Origin: an uncultured Sutterella sp.
Lineage (GTDB): Bacteria > Pseudomonadota > Gammaproteobacteria > Burkholderiales > Burkholderiaceae_F
Direction: 5' to 3'
DNA length: 41,991 bases
Assembly (NCBI GenBank): GCA_937943605.1
Contig: CALEAW010000012.1
Coordinates: 1 to 41,991, forward strand
The notes under the pieces were generated by a model that saw nothing but the letters and a program-made list of their open reading frames with translations, did no database searches and was not told the DNA's origin. Shown here one piece after another: positions 1 through 8,750 of this stretch; positions within the stretch are counted from its first letter, which is position 1, and every line of letters begins with the position of its first letter. The position numbers and the translations under genes are program-made.

Positions 1-123
1 TTGCTTTTATTTCTCTGTTATTTGATCTATCTCATGCTGATGTAGATCTAGTGACTCGGGAGTTTCGGTAAACTATCGCTATTGATACCACTTTGACTGC
101 ACTTTGCGTACAGGCTTTACGCC

Positions 124-363
124 ATGTCTAAACCTACCATCATCTTTTTCGACTGCGAGACGAATTCGCACAAGACCATTATTGACTTGGGTGCGATTTC
201 GAGCGACGGCGTGACATTTCATTCGTCACGAATCGCAGATTTGCAGCAGTTCGTCTTGGATTATGGTGGTGAAGCGCCACTTCTAGCGGGTCACAATATC
301 TGTCACTTCGATATTCCGGTGGTCGCGCCGATGACGGATTTCGCGTCGCGTCGCGCCCGCTGA
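124..363 (+). pseudogene. N-terminal DEDD exonuclease piece of a RecQ-type helicase (frameshifted off)
   Basis: This 79-codon piece begins like a DnaQ/DEDD 3'-5' exonuclease. FFDCETN (D10, E12) gives the first acidic motif and GHNICHFD the second. It stops at a TGA right where the next reading frame becomes coding (PLIDTLYLSALLFP), the normal continuation of an exonuclease domain fused to RecQ. Reading through needs one extra base in the TTT run at 339-341 (GAT TTT CGC instead of GAT TTC GCG). What is seen: two collinear pieces in frames 1 and 3. Inference: one gene, split by a 1-base deletion, a sequencing error or, less likely, programmed frameshifting. No strong ribosome binding site precedes the ATG. 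Confidence 0.7.
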
Positions 364-377
364 TTGATACGCTGTAT

Positions 378-3300
378 TTGTCGGCGTTACTCTTTCCGCA
401 AGAGCGCTTTCATGCCTTATTAAAGGACGAGCGCCTGCGTGTGGGTGAACTCTCGAACCCATTGTCAGACGCCAAGAAAGCCAAAGAACTGTTTGATCTA
501 GAAGTAGCGGCGTTTAGAGAATTGACGCCTGAGATCCAACAGATCCTCTGCGACCTCTTAGCCAATACGCAACCGTTTGGTGGCTTCTTTCAATTTTTGG
601 GCATGAAGCCTAGTGGCACGCATGACCTTGCAAGTCGCATTCACAAGGCCTTTCGTGATCAGATTTGCGAACATGCTAACTTAGCGTCGTGGATCGATGA
701 TGAACCGATGGCGCTCGCTTTTGCATTAGCGCTCTTAGCATCGAAACTTCCTGTGAATGTGATTCCTGCTTGGGTGCAATGGCGCATGCCACGAGTGCAA
801 AGTGCATTACATAGCCTTTGCGGTACACCATGTCAGACTGGATGCCGGTATTGCCTGAGACAACTTAATTTACATGCTGGTCTAAAAAAGTGGTTTGGCT
901 ATGATACCTTTCGTACCTATGCAGGCGAACCGCTACAGGAAAACGCAGCGGCTACGGCTTTGCGTGGCGATTCTGTTTTGGCTGTCTTTCCGACAGGCGG
1001 TGGTAAATCGTTGACATTCCAGTTGCCAGCATTAATGGCTGGTGACAATACGCGTGGACTCACAGTGGTGATTTCGCCCTTACAGTCTCTCATGAAGGAC
1101 CAGGTCGACCATCTGAAGGCGAGAGGGATTGAGGTTGGTGAGGCGATTAATGGGCTTCTAGACCCAGTGACTCGAAAGGACGTCTTGTTAGGTATTGAAT
1201 CAGGGAGAGTTCGTCTCCTCTATATTTCGCCAGAGCAACTGCGATCCAAAACGATTTTCAAGATTCTCTCGGGGCGCCATATTGAACGATTTGTGATTGA
1301 CGAAGCGCACTGCTTCTCGTCATGGGGCCACGATTTTCGCGTCGACTATCTATATATCGCGCCCTTTATGAAGGCGCTTGCCAAGGCGCAACAACGCGAG
1401 ACGCCGATCCCGGTGTCGTGTTTTACTGCAACCGCTAAACAAAAAGTCATTCAGGATATTTGCGACTACTTTAGGCAGCAGCTCGGCTTAACGCTTAGAC
1501 TTTTCACCACGAACGCCGCTCGAACCAACTTGCATTACCAGGTGGTGCATGTCGAGGATGAAGAGCAAAAGTATCCGCGTTTGCGTGAACTCCTTGAAAG
1601 CCGAACATGTCCCACGATTGTGTATGTGTCGACGGTGCGTAAGACAGTGGAGTTGAGCGAACGACTCAATGCCGATGGTTTTAAGTGCTGTGCGTTTAAC
1701 GGTCGGATGGATCCTGATGAAAAGGTCGAGGTGCAGGATGCGTTCATTCATGATCGTGTTCGAATCATGGTGGCTACCAATGCTTTCGGGATGGGCGTCG
1801 ATAAGTCAGACGTTGGATTGGTGGTGCACTACGATATCGCGGCGTCACTTGAAAACTATGTTCAGGAAGCCGGGCGTGCAGGTCGAGACGAAAAGCTTGA
1901 GGCTGAGTGTTTCGTGCTTTTTCATGAGGGAGACCTCGATAAACATTTTCAACTTCACAATCGCTCAAAACTCACGATTAGCGACATTCAGAAGGTGTGG
2001 CAGGCCGTCAAGCGTCGTACGAGTGGCGGTCAAAAACAAGTTGTGGTGTCCGCGTATGAGTTAGCGAGTGATACGGAAGCTGACTTTCAAGAGCGTGGCT
2101 TGTTGGACGACGTTGGTTCGCCCGCTGATAAAGAAACGCGTGTGCGAACCGCATTGGCTGTCCTTGAAGAGGCTGGCTACATTCGACGCGGTCTCAATGC
2201 CCCGCGTATTTATGCTACGTCGCTCCGAGTAAAGAGCGTCATTGAAGCCCGAAACAAACTGAGCGAATCCAAAGCGTTTGCGTGTGAAGCAGATCTTGAG
2301 TTAGCTGTTCGTATCGTGTCGAGCTTTGTGTCCGCATCAAGAACGAAAGTCTCCCGAGAAGAAGAGGCCTCGTCTCGCACTGACTATTTGGCTGATTTTA
2401 TGGGCGTGAGTCACGCCAAAGTGGTGGATATTGTTCGGCGGTTGCGTGAAGCCAATATCGTGGCTGACGAGGTCGACATTGTGGCGCGTTACTATCCCAA
2501 TAAAAAGCATCATTCAACGATCAATACGCTCTTTAGTGCTGAACGGTATTTGAGTGAATGGATTGCCCACGAAAGTGATGCGACAAACGGCCGCTTTAAT
2601 TTAAAAGATTTGCATGAGCGATTGCGCGAAAAAGACTTAGCAGTGTCGCCCGTGATCGTCTCTCAATTGCTTCGCCTGTGGACGCGTGAAAATAGCGCTA
2701 CCCTCAAGCACCTCGATCGAGATAGTCGTCGTATCCAATTCAAAGTAGCGTTGGATGTGCTACACGAAAAAGCACAAAAGCGCCTAACGCTTTGCGGCTT
2801 TTTGCTTGATCAGTTCGAAGACATGGCTGAGCGTACTGGTCAAGACACCAAAGCGGGTGCCAATGTCGAGGTGAAGTTTTCGATTGTTGGGTTGATCAGA
2901 GCGTTTGCCGGCACGTTAGAGGCGACCTTTAAGCCGACGCAACGTCAGATCGAAGAGTGTCTCCTTTATTTAAAGGAGCTCAAAATCATCGGCATCGAGT
3001 CGGGCTTTTTGGTGAACTATCCCGCGCTACGCATTGAACGCCTGGTGATGGACAACCGTAAGCGCTTTACGCAGGCTGACTATCGCAAGCTCAATGAGTT
3101 CTACCAACAGAAGATTCAGCAAATTCATATTGTTGGTGAATATGCGAATTTGATGGTGAAGGATGCAGCCGCGGCTTTACAGTATGTCGGCGACTACTTT
3201 GCAATGGACTATAAGGCGTTCGTCAAAAAGTACTTCAAAGGGGAGCGCGAAAAAACGCTGGCCGTCAACATGACAAAGAGCCTCTACGAACGCGTCTATG

Positions 3301-5027
3301 GCGCCTTGTCACCACAACAAAAGGCCATTATCGAAGATCGCTCGCAATTTATTGCCGTGTGCGCGGGGCCAGGGAGCGGCAAGACGCGCGTCTTGGTACA
3401 TAAGCTCGCGTCGCTCTTACTTGAAGAAGACGTCAAAAGTGAAGAACTCTTGATGCTCACATTTTCTCGTGCTGCTGCTACTGAGTTTGCAGTGCGCCTA
3501 CGTGCACTTTTGGGCGGTGCTGCGCATTTTGTCGAAATTCGTACGTTCCACTCCTTCTGCTTTGACATCTTGGGGCGCCGTGGGGTACTCGTCGATAGCG
3601 ACAAGATTGTGGCTGAAACTGTTGAAAAGATTCGCGCGGGTGAAGTAGAAGCGAGTCGGATTGCAAAAACCGTTTTGGTGCTCGACGAAGCGCAAGATAT
3701 GGATGCCAACGAGTTTGCGCTCGTCGAGGCACTCTTGGCGTATAACGAAACGCTTCGTGTGATCGCCGTGGGTGACGATGACCAAAATATCTATGCGTTT
3801 AGAGGGTCGTCATCTGGCCACTTCCGTAAACTTCTGACCGAGTACGAGGCAACACACCATCTGTTAATCGATAACTATCGCAGTACGCCAGCGGTGGTGG
3901 ATTTGTCAAACGTATGGGCGATGCGCATCCCGCACCGCTTAAAGACGGAGTGTGGTCGAGCTATCCGAAAGCCTGAAGGTGTCGTTAAAGTCATTTCGCA
4001 TCGCACAAGTCAGGTCGTGGGCGCAGCGGTTGAAGCGTTACTTCGAGATAAACCGCAAGGTCGAACCGCAGTGCTGACAAAGACCAATGACGAAGCGGGT
4101 GAAGTCTGCGGACGACTTTTGCATGCGGGCGTCAAAGCAAAACTGATCCAGACAGATAACAAAGTTCAGCCGATTCGCGTGCGTGAACTCTATCGCGTGG
4201 TGGATTACTTCCGTCGGCTCATTTTGCAAAAAGATTCGGCCAACGTGATTACTGATGCGCAGTGGGACAAGATGATGAGGCACTTTAAGCAAAACTGTGC
4301 GCAGTCTGCTGTGTATGAGCAGTGCGTCGGGCTTTTAGAGCGCTTCAATGAGGCTGTGATTGGCGCACGATACTTCTCTGACCTTGAAACCTTCCTTTGG
4401 GAAGCCGATTTGGATGACGCGACCGAAAGTGATCAGGACACTATTTTGGTCTCAACGATTCATAAGGCCAAAGGGACCGAATTCGACAACGTCTACTTGG
4501 TCTTGGGTCAAGGAGATCTTTATGACGAGGCTTATTTGCGTGAAGTGTTTGTTGGGATCACGCGCGCTAAAACGCGTCTAGAGATTCATCATGGACCAGG
4601 TGCCTTTATGCACGCGCAAGCCAAAGCGATGCCGTACGTCGAATGGTCGACCGATGACCGAGTATTTGCGCCCGCAGAAGTGTTACAGGTGTCCTTAGGT
4701 CACAAGGATCTCTATCTTGACTACTTTATGAGTAAGCAAAATTGGATTGAGCAAATCCAAAGTGGTCAAGCATTGGTGCCTCGAATGCCTGACCTCTTGT
4801 TGCCGCACGCAAACGACCGTTTGGTCTCTGTTGCTCGCCTTTCAAAGGAGACGCAAGCTGTCATCAATCGTGTGCTAGCCAAAGGCTATGTATTGAGCGA
4901 AGCTTCTGTGCGTGTCATGGTCTATTGGCGTAAGCAAGACACGACTCAAGACACGCTGATCTTGTTGCCTGATCTTGTGTTTAGGCAAAAAAACAGAAGC
5001 GCAGTAACAGAAAACCCACTACGGTGA
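378..5027 (+). CDS. RecQ-type / UvrD-type double helicase fusion
   Basis: This large protein carries two helicase engines. The first is a RecQ-like SF2 helicase: Walker A TGGGKS (K210), ISPLQSLMKDQ, DEAH box (D308 on), SCFTATA, and QEAGRAGRDE as motif VI. A middle region around residues 560-980 looks like winged-helix and linker sequence. The second is an SF1 UvrD/Rep-like helicase: AGPGSGKT (K1002), LDEAQDMD, VGDDDQNIYAFRG, STIHKAKGTEFDNVY and VGITRAKTRL. At 1549 residues it is far longer than housekeeping RecQ (about 600). It presumably unwinds DNA in repair or recombination. The TTG at 378 is only the first permissible start; coding sense continues upstream to about 339 and joins the exonuclease piece before it, so the intact protein would be exonuclease-RecQ-UvrD. 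The catalytic motifs of both helicases look intact. Confidence 0.85.
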   Translation: MSALLFPQERFHALLKDERLRVGELSNPLSDAKKAKELFDLEVAAFRELTPEIQQILCDLLANTQPFGGFFQFLGMKPSGTHDLASRIHKAFRDQICEHANLASWIDDEPMALAFALALLASKLPVNVIPAWVQWRMPRVQSALHSLCGTPCQTGCRYCLRQLNLHAGLKKWFGYDTFRTYAGEPLQENAAATALRGDSVLAVFPTGGGKSLTFQLPALMAGDNTRGLTVVISPLQSLMKDQVDHLKARGIEVGEAINGLLDPVTRKDVLLGIESGRVRLLYISPEQLRSKTIFKILSGRHIERFVIDEAHCFSSWGHDFRVDYLYIAPFMKALAKAQQRETPIPVSCFTATAKQKVIQDICDYFRQQLGLTLRLFTTNAARTNLHYQVVHVEDEEQKYPRLRELLESRTCPTIVYVSTVRKTVELSERLNADGFKCCAFNGRMDPDEKVEVQDAFIHDRVRIMVATNAFGMGVDKSDVGLVVHYDIAASLENYVQEAGRAGRDEKLEAECFVLFHEGDLDKHFQLHNRSKLTISDIQKVWQAVKRRTSGGQKQVVVSAYELASDTEADFQERGLLDDVGSPADKETRVRTALAVLEEAGYIRRGLNAPRIYATSLRVKSVIEARNKLSESKAFACEADLELAVRIVSSFVSASRTKVSREEEASSRTDYLADFMGVSHAKVVDIVRRLREANIVADEVDIVARYYPNKKHHSTINTLFSAERYLSEWIAHESDATNGRFNLKDLHERLREKDLAVSPVIVSQLLRLWTRENSATLKHLDRDSRRIQFKVALDVLHEKAQKRLTLCGFLLDQFEDMAERTGQDTKAGANVEVKFSIVGLIRAFAGTLEATFKPTQRQIEECLLYLKELKIIGIESGFLVNYPALRIERLVMDNRKRFTQADYRKLNEFYQQKIQQIHIVGEYANLMVKDAAAALQYVGDYFAMDYKAFVKKYFKGEREKTLAVNMTKSLYERVYGALSPQQKAIIEDRSQFIAVCAGPGSGKTRVLVHKLASLLLEEDVKSEELLMLTFSRAAATEFAVRLRALLGGAAHFVEIRTFHSFCFDILGRRGVLVDSDKIVAETVEKIRAGEVEASRIAKTVLVLDEAQDMDANEFALVEALLAYNETLRVIAVGDDDQNIYAFRGSSSGHFRKLLTEYEATHHLLIDNYRSTPAVVDLSNVWAMRIPHRLKTECGRAIRKPEGVVKVISHRTSQVVGAAVEALLRDKPQGRTAVLTKTNDEAGEVCGRLLHAGVKAKLIQTDNKVQPIRVRELYRVVDYFRRLILQKDSANVITDAQWDKMMRHFKQNCAQSAVYEQCVGLLERFNEAVIGARYFSDLETFLWEADLDDATESDQDTILVSTIHKAKGTEFDNVYLVLGQGDLYDEAYLREVFVGITRAKTRLEIHHGPGAFMHAQAKAMPYVEWSTDDRVFAPAEVLQVSLGHKDLYLDYFMSKQNWIEQIQSGQALVPRMPDLLLPHANDRLVSVARLSKETQAVINRVLAKGYVLSEASVRVMVYWRKQDTTQDTLILLPDLVFRQKNRSAVTENPLR

Positions 5028-5040
5028 GGTAGTGGGTTTT
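5011..5040. terminator. Bidirectional intrinsic terminator between helicase and hydG
   Basis: A 12-bp inverted repeat (AAAACCCACTAC / GTAGTGGGTTTT) encloses a 6-base loop that holds the helicase stop codon. A/T runs on both sides let it serve the plus-strand helicase and the convergent minus-strand hydG. Confidence 0.8.
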
Positions 5041-5064
5041 GGTGTACTTTAAAAGTGAGCTTGC

Positions 5065-6495
5065 TTAGAAGCGGAAGTCTCTTTCACCATCCTGAATACG
5101 AATCAAACGCTTTTCGCTAGCCATGCGAATCTTTTCGTGCGGGATCTTCGGAAGTTCACGCTGAATAACCTTTTCGCCGGCTTCACGTGTTTCTTTCGAA
5201 GCGTAGTCGCACATGTATTCCTTCATTGTCATGATGGCGTTGGCCTGACAGTAAGTGGCGATACTGCCGTCCTTAGCCCATTCCATGAAGCGGTCGCCAG
5301 TGCGGCCAGCGCGGTAGCAAGCCGTGCAGAAGGATGGGAGATAGTTGTTGTCAAGCAACCAGTGGACGATTTCGTCAAGCGAACGACGGTCGCTCGTTTC
5401 GAACTGTTCAGTCTTTTCTTCCATTTCCTGAACAGAACGAATGGCGTAGCCACCCACGGAGGTACGAGAGCCACCAGAAATCTGAGAGATGCCGAGCTTC
5501 AAGGCCTGCGTACGGATACGTTCGCCTTCACGGGTGGACATGATCATGCCGGTGTAGGGCACTGCCATACGAATCAAAGCCACGATCTTGAGGAAGAGGT
5601 CGTCAGGGACGGCGTTCGAGAAGGTCGTCGGGTCGATGTCGTCAGCCGGGCAGATACGCGGTACGGAAATCGTGTGAGGCCCCACGCCCCAAACAGCTTC
5701 TAAATGTTCTGCATGCATCAAGAGGCCGATGAAGTCGTAGTGACAGAGTTCAAGGCCAAAGAGCACACCTAAACCGATGTCGTCAATGCCACCTTCCATA
5801 GCACGGTCGTGGGCTTCAGTGTGGTAGGCGTAGTCAGACTTCGGTCCCTTCGGATGAAGTTCCTGATAGGTGGACTTGTGATAGGTTTCTTGGAAAAGCT
5901 GATAGGTACCAATTTCAGCTTCATGCAATTTACGGTAGTTTTCAACTGTGGTCGCCGCAATGTTCACGTTGAGACGACGGATGGCACCATTCTTATGCTT
6001 GATCGAGTAGATGGTCTTGATGGATTCGAGGATGTATTCGATCGGATTGTGCTTGGGGTGTTCACCTGCTTCAAGAAGAAGACGCTTGTGACCTAAGTCT
6101 TGAAGGGCAATCACTTCGCGCTTGATTTCTTCTTGTGTGAGCTTTTTACGGACAATGCTCTTATTTTTGGCGTGATACGGGCAGTACGTGCAGGTGTTCA
6201 CGCAGTAGTTCGATAGATAAAGTGGGGCAAAGAGCACGATACGGGTACCGTAAATGTGTTCTTTAACCTTAATAGCTGTTTCGAAAATCTTATCGTTGAT
6301 TTCCTTGACGTCGCAAGCGAGCAGGCAAGCGGCTTCACGGTGTGTCAGGCCTTTAAAAGCGGCGGCCTTTTCAAGGAAGCTCGTCAACAAGGGCACATCG
6401 CCTTTATGTTCTTGAGCGTAGGCAAGCGTATCCTGGATTTCTTGATCGTTGATGAACTCTTCCGCAACGCGGGATTTGGGGTCATAAATCGCCAT
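5065..6495 (-). CDS. hydG: HydG-type radical SAM tyrosine lyase ([FeFe] hydrogenase H-cluster maturase)
   Basis: HydG cleaves tyrosine with a radical SAM cluster and supplies Fe(CO)(CN) units for the H-cluster of [FeFe] hydrogenase. Seen here: the radical SAM motif CVNTCTYC (C98, C102, C105; CX3CX2C) and, near the C-terminus, CTAC followed 22 residues later by another Cys (CX2CX22C), the second-cluster motif that separates HydG from ThiH. The 476-residue length fits. I chose the ATG at 6495 (MAIYDPKSR) over an upstream GTG at 6534, because the extra 13 residues (FLLIHTHPPRTN) are unlike the family. No hydE, hydF or hydrogenase gene is in the window. It is transcribed divergently from a LysR gene. 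A ThiH-like or other tyrosine-lyase role is possible but less likely. Confidence 0.85.
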   Translation of the reverse strand: MAIYDPKSRVAEEFINDQEIQDTLAYAQEHKGDVPLLTSFLEKAAAFKGLTHREAACLLACDVKEINDKIFETAIKVKEHIYGTRIVLFAPLYLSNYCVNTCTYCPYHAKNKSIVRKKLTQEEIKREVIALQDLGHKRLLLEAGEHPKHNPIEYILESIKTIYSIKHKNGAIRRLNVNIAATTVENYRKLHEAEIGTYQLFQETYHKSTYQELHPKGPKSDYAYHTEAHDRAMEGGIDDIGLGVLFGLELCHYDFIGLLMHAEHLEAVWGVGPHTISVPRICPADDIDPTTFSNAVPDDLFLKIVALIRMAVPYTGMIMSTREGERIRTQALKLGISQISGGSRTSVGGYAIRSVQEMEEKTEQFETSDRRSLDEIVHWLLDNNYLPSFCTACYRAGRTGDRFMEWAKDGSIATYCQANAIMTMKEYMCDYASKETREAGEKVIQRELPKIPHEKIRMASEKRLIRIQDGERDFRF

Positions 6496-6545
6496 GTTAG
6501 TTCTCGGGGGATGGGTGTGAATTAAAAGAAACACTGAAAAGTAAA

Positions 6546-6575
6546 ACGGCCGATCAGTTGGACTGAATCGGCCGT
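6546..6575 (-). promoter_or_regulatory. Terminator-like hairpin in the hydG leader
   Basis: An inverted repeat ACGGCCGAT / ATCGGCCGT is extended by CAGT/ACTG with one bulged A, giving about 13 bp around a TGG loop. On the minus strand it is followed by TTTTAC and lies about 50 bases upstream of the hydG ATG. It could act as an attenuator or an mRNA-stabilising leader structure; the promoter was not located. Confidence 0.5.
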
Positions 6576-6667
6576 GTTACTTGTGTTTCGGAGAGTAAAC
6601 GGGTGGGTGTCTCAGGCCGTCCCGTTTTGTTGAAATTCATTTTGCCACTTCAGTAGAATTTTGTAAA

Positions 6668-6682
6668 ATGCAAATATTGCAT
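6668..6682. promoter_or_regulatory. T-N11-A inverted repeat, candidate LysR autoregulatory operator
   Basis: ATGCAAATATTGCAT is a 6+3+6 inverted repeat with the T-N11-A spacing typical of LysR-type regulator sites. It sits 15 bases before the preferred start of the LysR gene and inside the divergent hydG-LysR intergenic region. The ATG it contains is a possible but less likely start codon. Confidence 0.45.
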
Positions 6683-6697
6683 GGTAGGTTGCAAAAA

Positions 6698-7627
6698 ATG
6701 GAATTAAAGGCAAAATCAATCAAACTCTTTTGTGCAGTGGTCGAAACGGGGTCTTTGCTGTCGGCCGCAAATCAAAATGCACTCTCGGCACCCGCGGCAA
6801 GTCGTGCGATCAGTCAGCTTGAAGACCGATTACGTTGTCGTCTTTTTGATCGCTCCACGAAGAATTTAACGCTCACTGAAGACGGTAAAGCCTTTTATCG
6901 CGTGGCTAAAGAATCGATGCGTGCGTGGCACATGCTTGAAGATTTTCCTAAGCAACGAGCATCTCTTAAACGTCAGTTGCGTATTGCGGTGTTGGCGCGA
7001 CATTGTAGTAACGTGATTATTCCAGCTGTGGCAAAGATTTTGAAGCGGCACGAAAAAACGTTGCGCGTGACGATGGATGTGCACCAAAGCCGCGATATTT
7101 ACTATTCAAAATTTTCACATCCCTTTGATGTTGGATTTGGGACGCTACTTAGCAACCATGATGACCTACAAAAGGTGGCGATTGCCCATTTGCCCTTTCG
7201 GTTAGTGGTGCCCAAAGACCATCCATTGGCTCATAAAGACAAAGTGTCGCTCGACGACTACGCAAACGAAAACTTCATTGTGCTATCGGCAGATAAGTTG
7301 GAGCGCGACTACATCACGAATTTGCATCCTCCTTTGTCGCCAGACCGAATTGTGGCTGAACTGAGTTCAACTCAGGTGGCTTTACGCTTCGTAACGCGTG
7401 GTATTGGGGTTCATATCACGGATGAGTTGGCTGCGCTCAGCGTCTCGAAGGACTGTGTGGCGATTCCCCTAGACCATCCGTTAACGATCCCGTTTTATGT
7501 TTTCTGGCCGGTGAGTGCCGAGAGCTTGTGGCCAGAAATTCGTCAGTGTATTGCTGAAATTGCCGAAAGTATTCAGGCGGCCGGCATACCGTTAACGCGA
7601 GCAGGTGAAGATTTCTTGACGGATTAA
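6698..7627 (+). CDS. LysR-family transcriptional regulator
   Basis: This is a typical LysR-type regulator of about 309 residues. The N-terminal winged HTH contains ETGSLLSAANQNALSAPAAS and then RAISQLEDRLRCRLFDRS; a long substrate-binding domain follows from about residue 85. The start at 6698 (MELKAKSIKLFCAVVETGS) is preferred to the ATG at 6668: it matches the family's N-terminus, has an upstream AGGT-like sequence, and leaves the palindrome at 6668-6682 outside the gene. It is divergent from hydG, the usual arrangement for a LysR gene and its target, so it may control hydG. The inducer is unknown. Confidence 0.85.
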   Translation: MELKAKSIKLFCAVVETGSLLSAANQNALSAPAASRAISQLEDRLRCRLFDRSTKNLTLTEDGKAFYRVAKESMRAWHMLEDFPKQRASLKRQLRIAVLARHCSNVIIPAVAKILKRHEKTLRVTMDVHQSRDIYYSKFSHPFDVGFGTLLSNHDDLQKVAIAHLPFRLVVPKDHPLAHKDKVSLDDYANENFIVLSADKLERDYITNLHPPLSPDRIVAELSSTQVALRFVTRGIGVHITDELAALSVSKDCVAIPLDHPLTIPFYVFWPVSAESLWPEIRQCIAEIAESIQAAGIPLTRAGEDFLTD

Positions 7628-7648
7628 AACAAAGACCAAGGCAAAAGA

Positions 7649-7804
7649 CTAGTCGAGTGCCACTTCTGCCTCACTCGTGTTAGTGCGGACCACTCTTGAA
7701 CGATCCACAGGTCCTGATGTTTTGGGGGGCGTGATCGTCTGAAATTCGCGGATCCTGCTCTCTATCAATTTTAAATTTGAAGTGATGCTGTTGTAGAAAC
7801 TCAA
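7649..7804 (-). CDS. Possible small ORF of 51 codons, unknown function
   Basis: The gap 7628-7898 is mostly filled by a minus-strand open frame that starts with TTG at 7804 (MSFYNSITSNLKLIESRIRE) and ends with TAG at 7649. The frame stays open upstream to about 7937, inside the end of the DUF1266-like gene, but has no ATG. Residue composition is protein-like, with an amphipathic helix NLKLIESRIREFQ, yet the ribosome binding site is weak (AAAGAA). It may be a real small gene, a C-terminal remnant of a decayed one, or chance. No family was recognised. Confidence 0.25.
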   Translation of the reverse strand: MSFYNSITSNLKLIESRIREFQTITPPKTSGPVDRSRVVRTNTSEAEVALD

Positions 7805-7898
7805 AGATTCTTTAGATTGTTGTTTTTGATAAACAATCCTTCTATGAGGAAGACTTGTGACTATGTAGCTATCGATATCAGTTGGTTTGGTTGCCTGA

Positions 7899-8699
7899 TT
7901 AGGGGGCGACGCGAGGCCAGTTAATGGCTTTCCAAGGCCCTTCTAACAAGCCTTGCAGGATAGCTTCGTCTTGGGTGATGCGTTGACGAGCACAGGTGAC
8001 ACCTTCTTCAATACTTTCGAAAGCACGCGCACACAAGGCGGCACGTGCAAACGCATTCCAACTCGCAAAGCGAGCCAACGCTTCACCTACTACACGTTGA
8101 CGACGAGAGAAGATGTCTGAGGGGGCCACCATCTCGACGTAGAGTGCTTTTTCGAGGAGCGCTGCGGCACGCGAAAGTTCCATGGCACGAAGGCGAGCCC
8201 AACCAAAGTCATGGCGGAAGTAGTCGACAAACATACGGCGTCGACGAATAAGTTCTTGTTCGACTGTGTTACCTTGCACGACGTCAAAGCCACCCCAGCC
8301 CAAAGCCATATGGTCTTTAAGGAGACGACTAACGTCAGGGGCATTGAAGATACGACGATATTCACGCGTGAGCGGTGCACCCTCGACGAGGGCGCGGAAC
8401 TGCTCAAAGAGGTCGTCAGGCGACATGATCTCAAGGTCTACCGAGAGGTAATGACGAATGTCATTCGCAGCTGCAATGTCGTCTGGTGGAATATCCCCGT
8501 TGACCCAACCGTCTTCGCAAAGCGCAAAGCGAGCCATGGCAGAGGCCGTCCCTTCAAAGTCAATGTTGTCCCACACGCGTGGTGCAGATTTTGTTTTCGT
8601 GTCTCCTAAACGAGACAATGATGCGCGCAACCCTGTTAAGACAGGGAGCATCGTGACTGAGGGAGTAAGGATGTCTAAAGCCTCATCGTCGCTTGACAT
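7899..8699 (-). CDS. DUF1266-like protein of unknown function
   Basis: This 266-residue protein has no signal peptide or membrane segment. Its C-terminal part reads GWARLRAMELSRAAALLE, then SWNAFARAALCARAF. That resembles the W-x-x-x-R ... SWxxFxxxxLxGRxF pattern of the DUF1266 domain (as in E. coli YbeR/YbeU), a family without a known biochemical role. I chose the ATG at 8699 over a TTG at 8732; neither has a strong ribosome binding site. It lies just downstream of rlhA on the same strand and is probably the last gene of that transcript. The DUF1266 assignment is by pattern only. Confidence 0.5.
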   Translation of the reverse strand: MSSDDEALDILTPSVTMLPVLTGLRASLSRLGDTKTKSAPRVWDNIDFEGTASAMARFALCEDGWVNGDIPPDDIAAANDIRHYLSVDLEIMSPDDLFEQFRALVEGAPLTREYRRIFNAPDVSRLLKDHMALGWGGFDVVQGNTVEQELIRRRRMFVDYFRHDFGWARLRAMELSRAAALLEKALYVEMVAPSDIFSRRQRVVGEALARFASWNAFARAALCARAFESIEEGVTCARQRITQDEAILQGLLEGPWKAINWPRVAP

Positions 8700-8750
8700 A
8701 CGGGTACAGGGATTCCTAAAAATAAGACTCAAAATGGGATTATAAAGGCT

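Noticed and set aside
1..123. Promoter for the helicase gene
   Set aside because: TTGACT occurs near 92, but no convincing -10 follows at the right distance, and the gene may start further upstream of the window's evidence.
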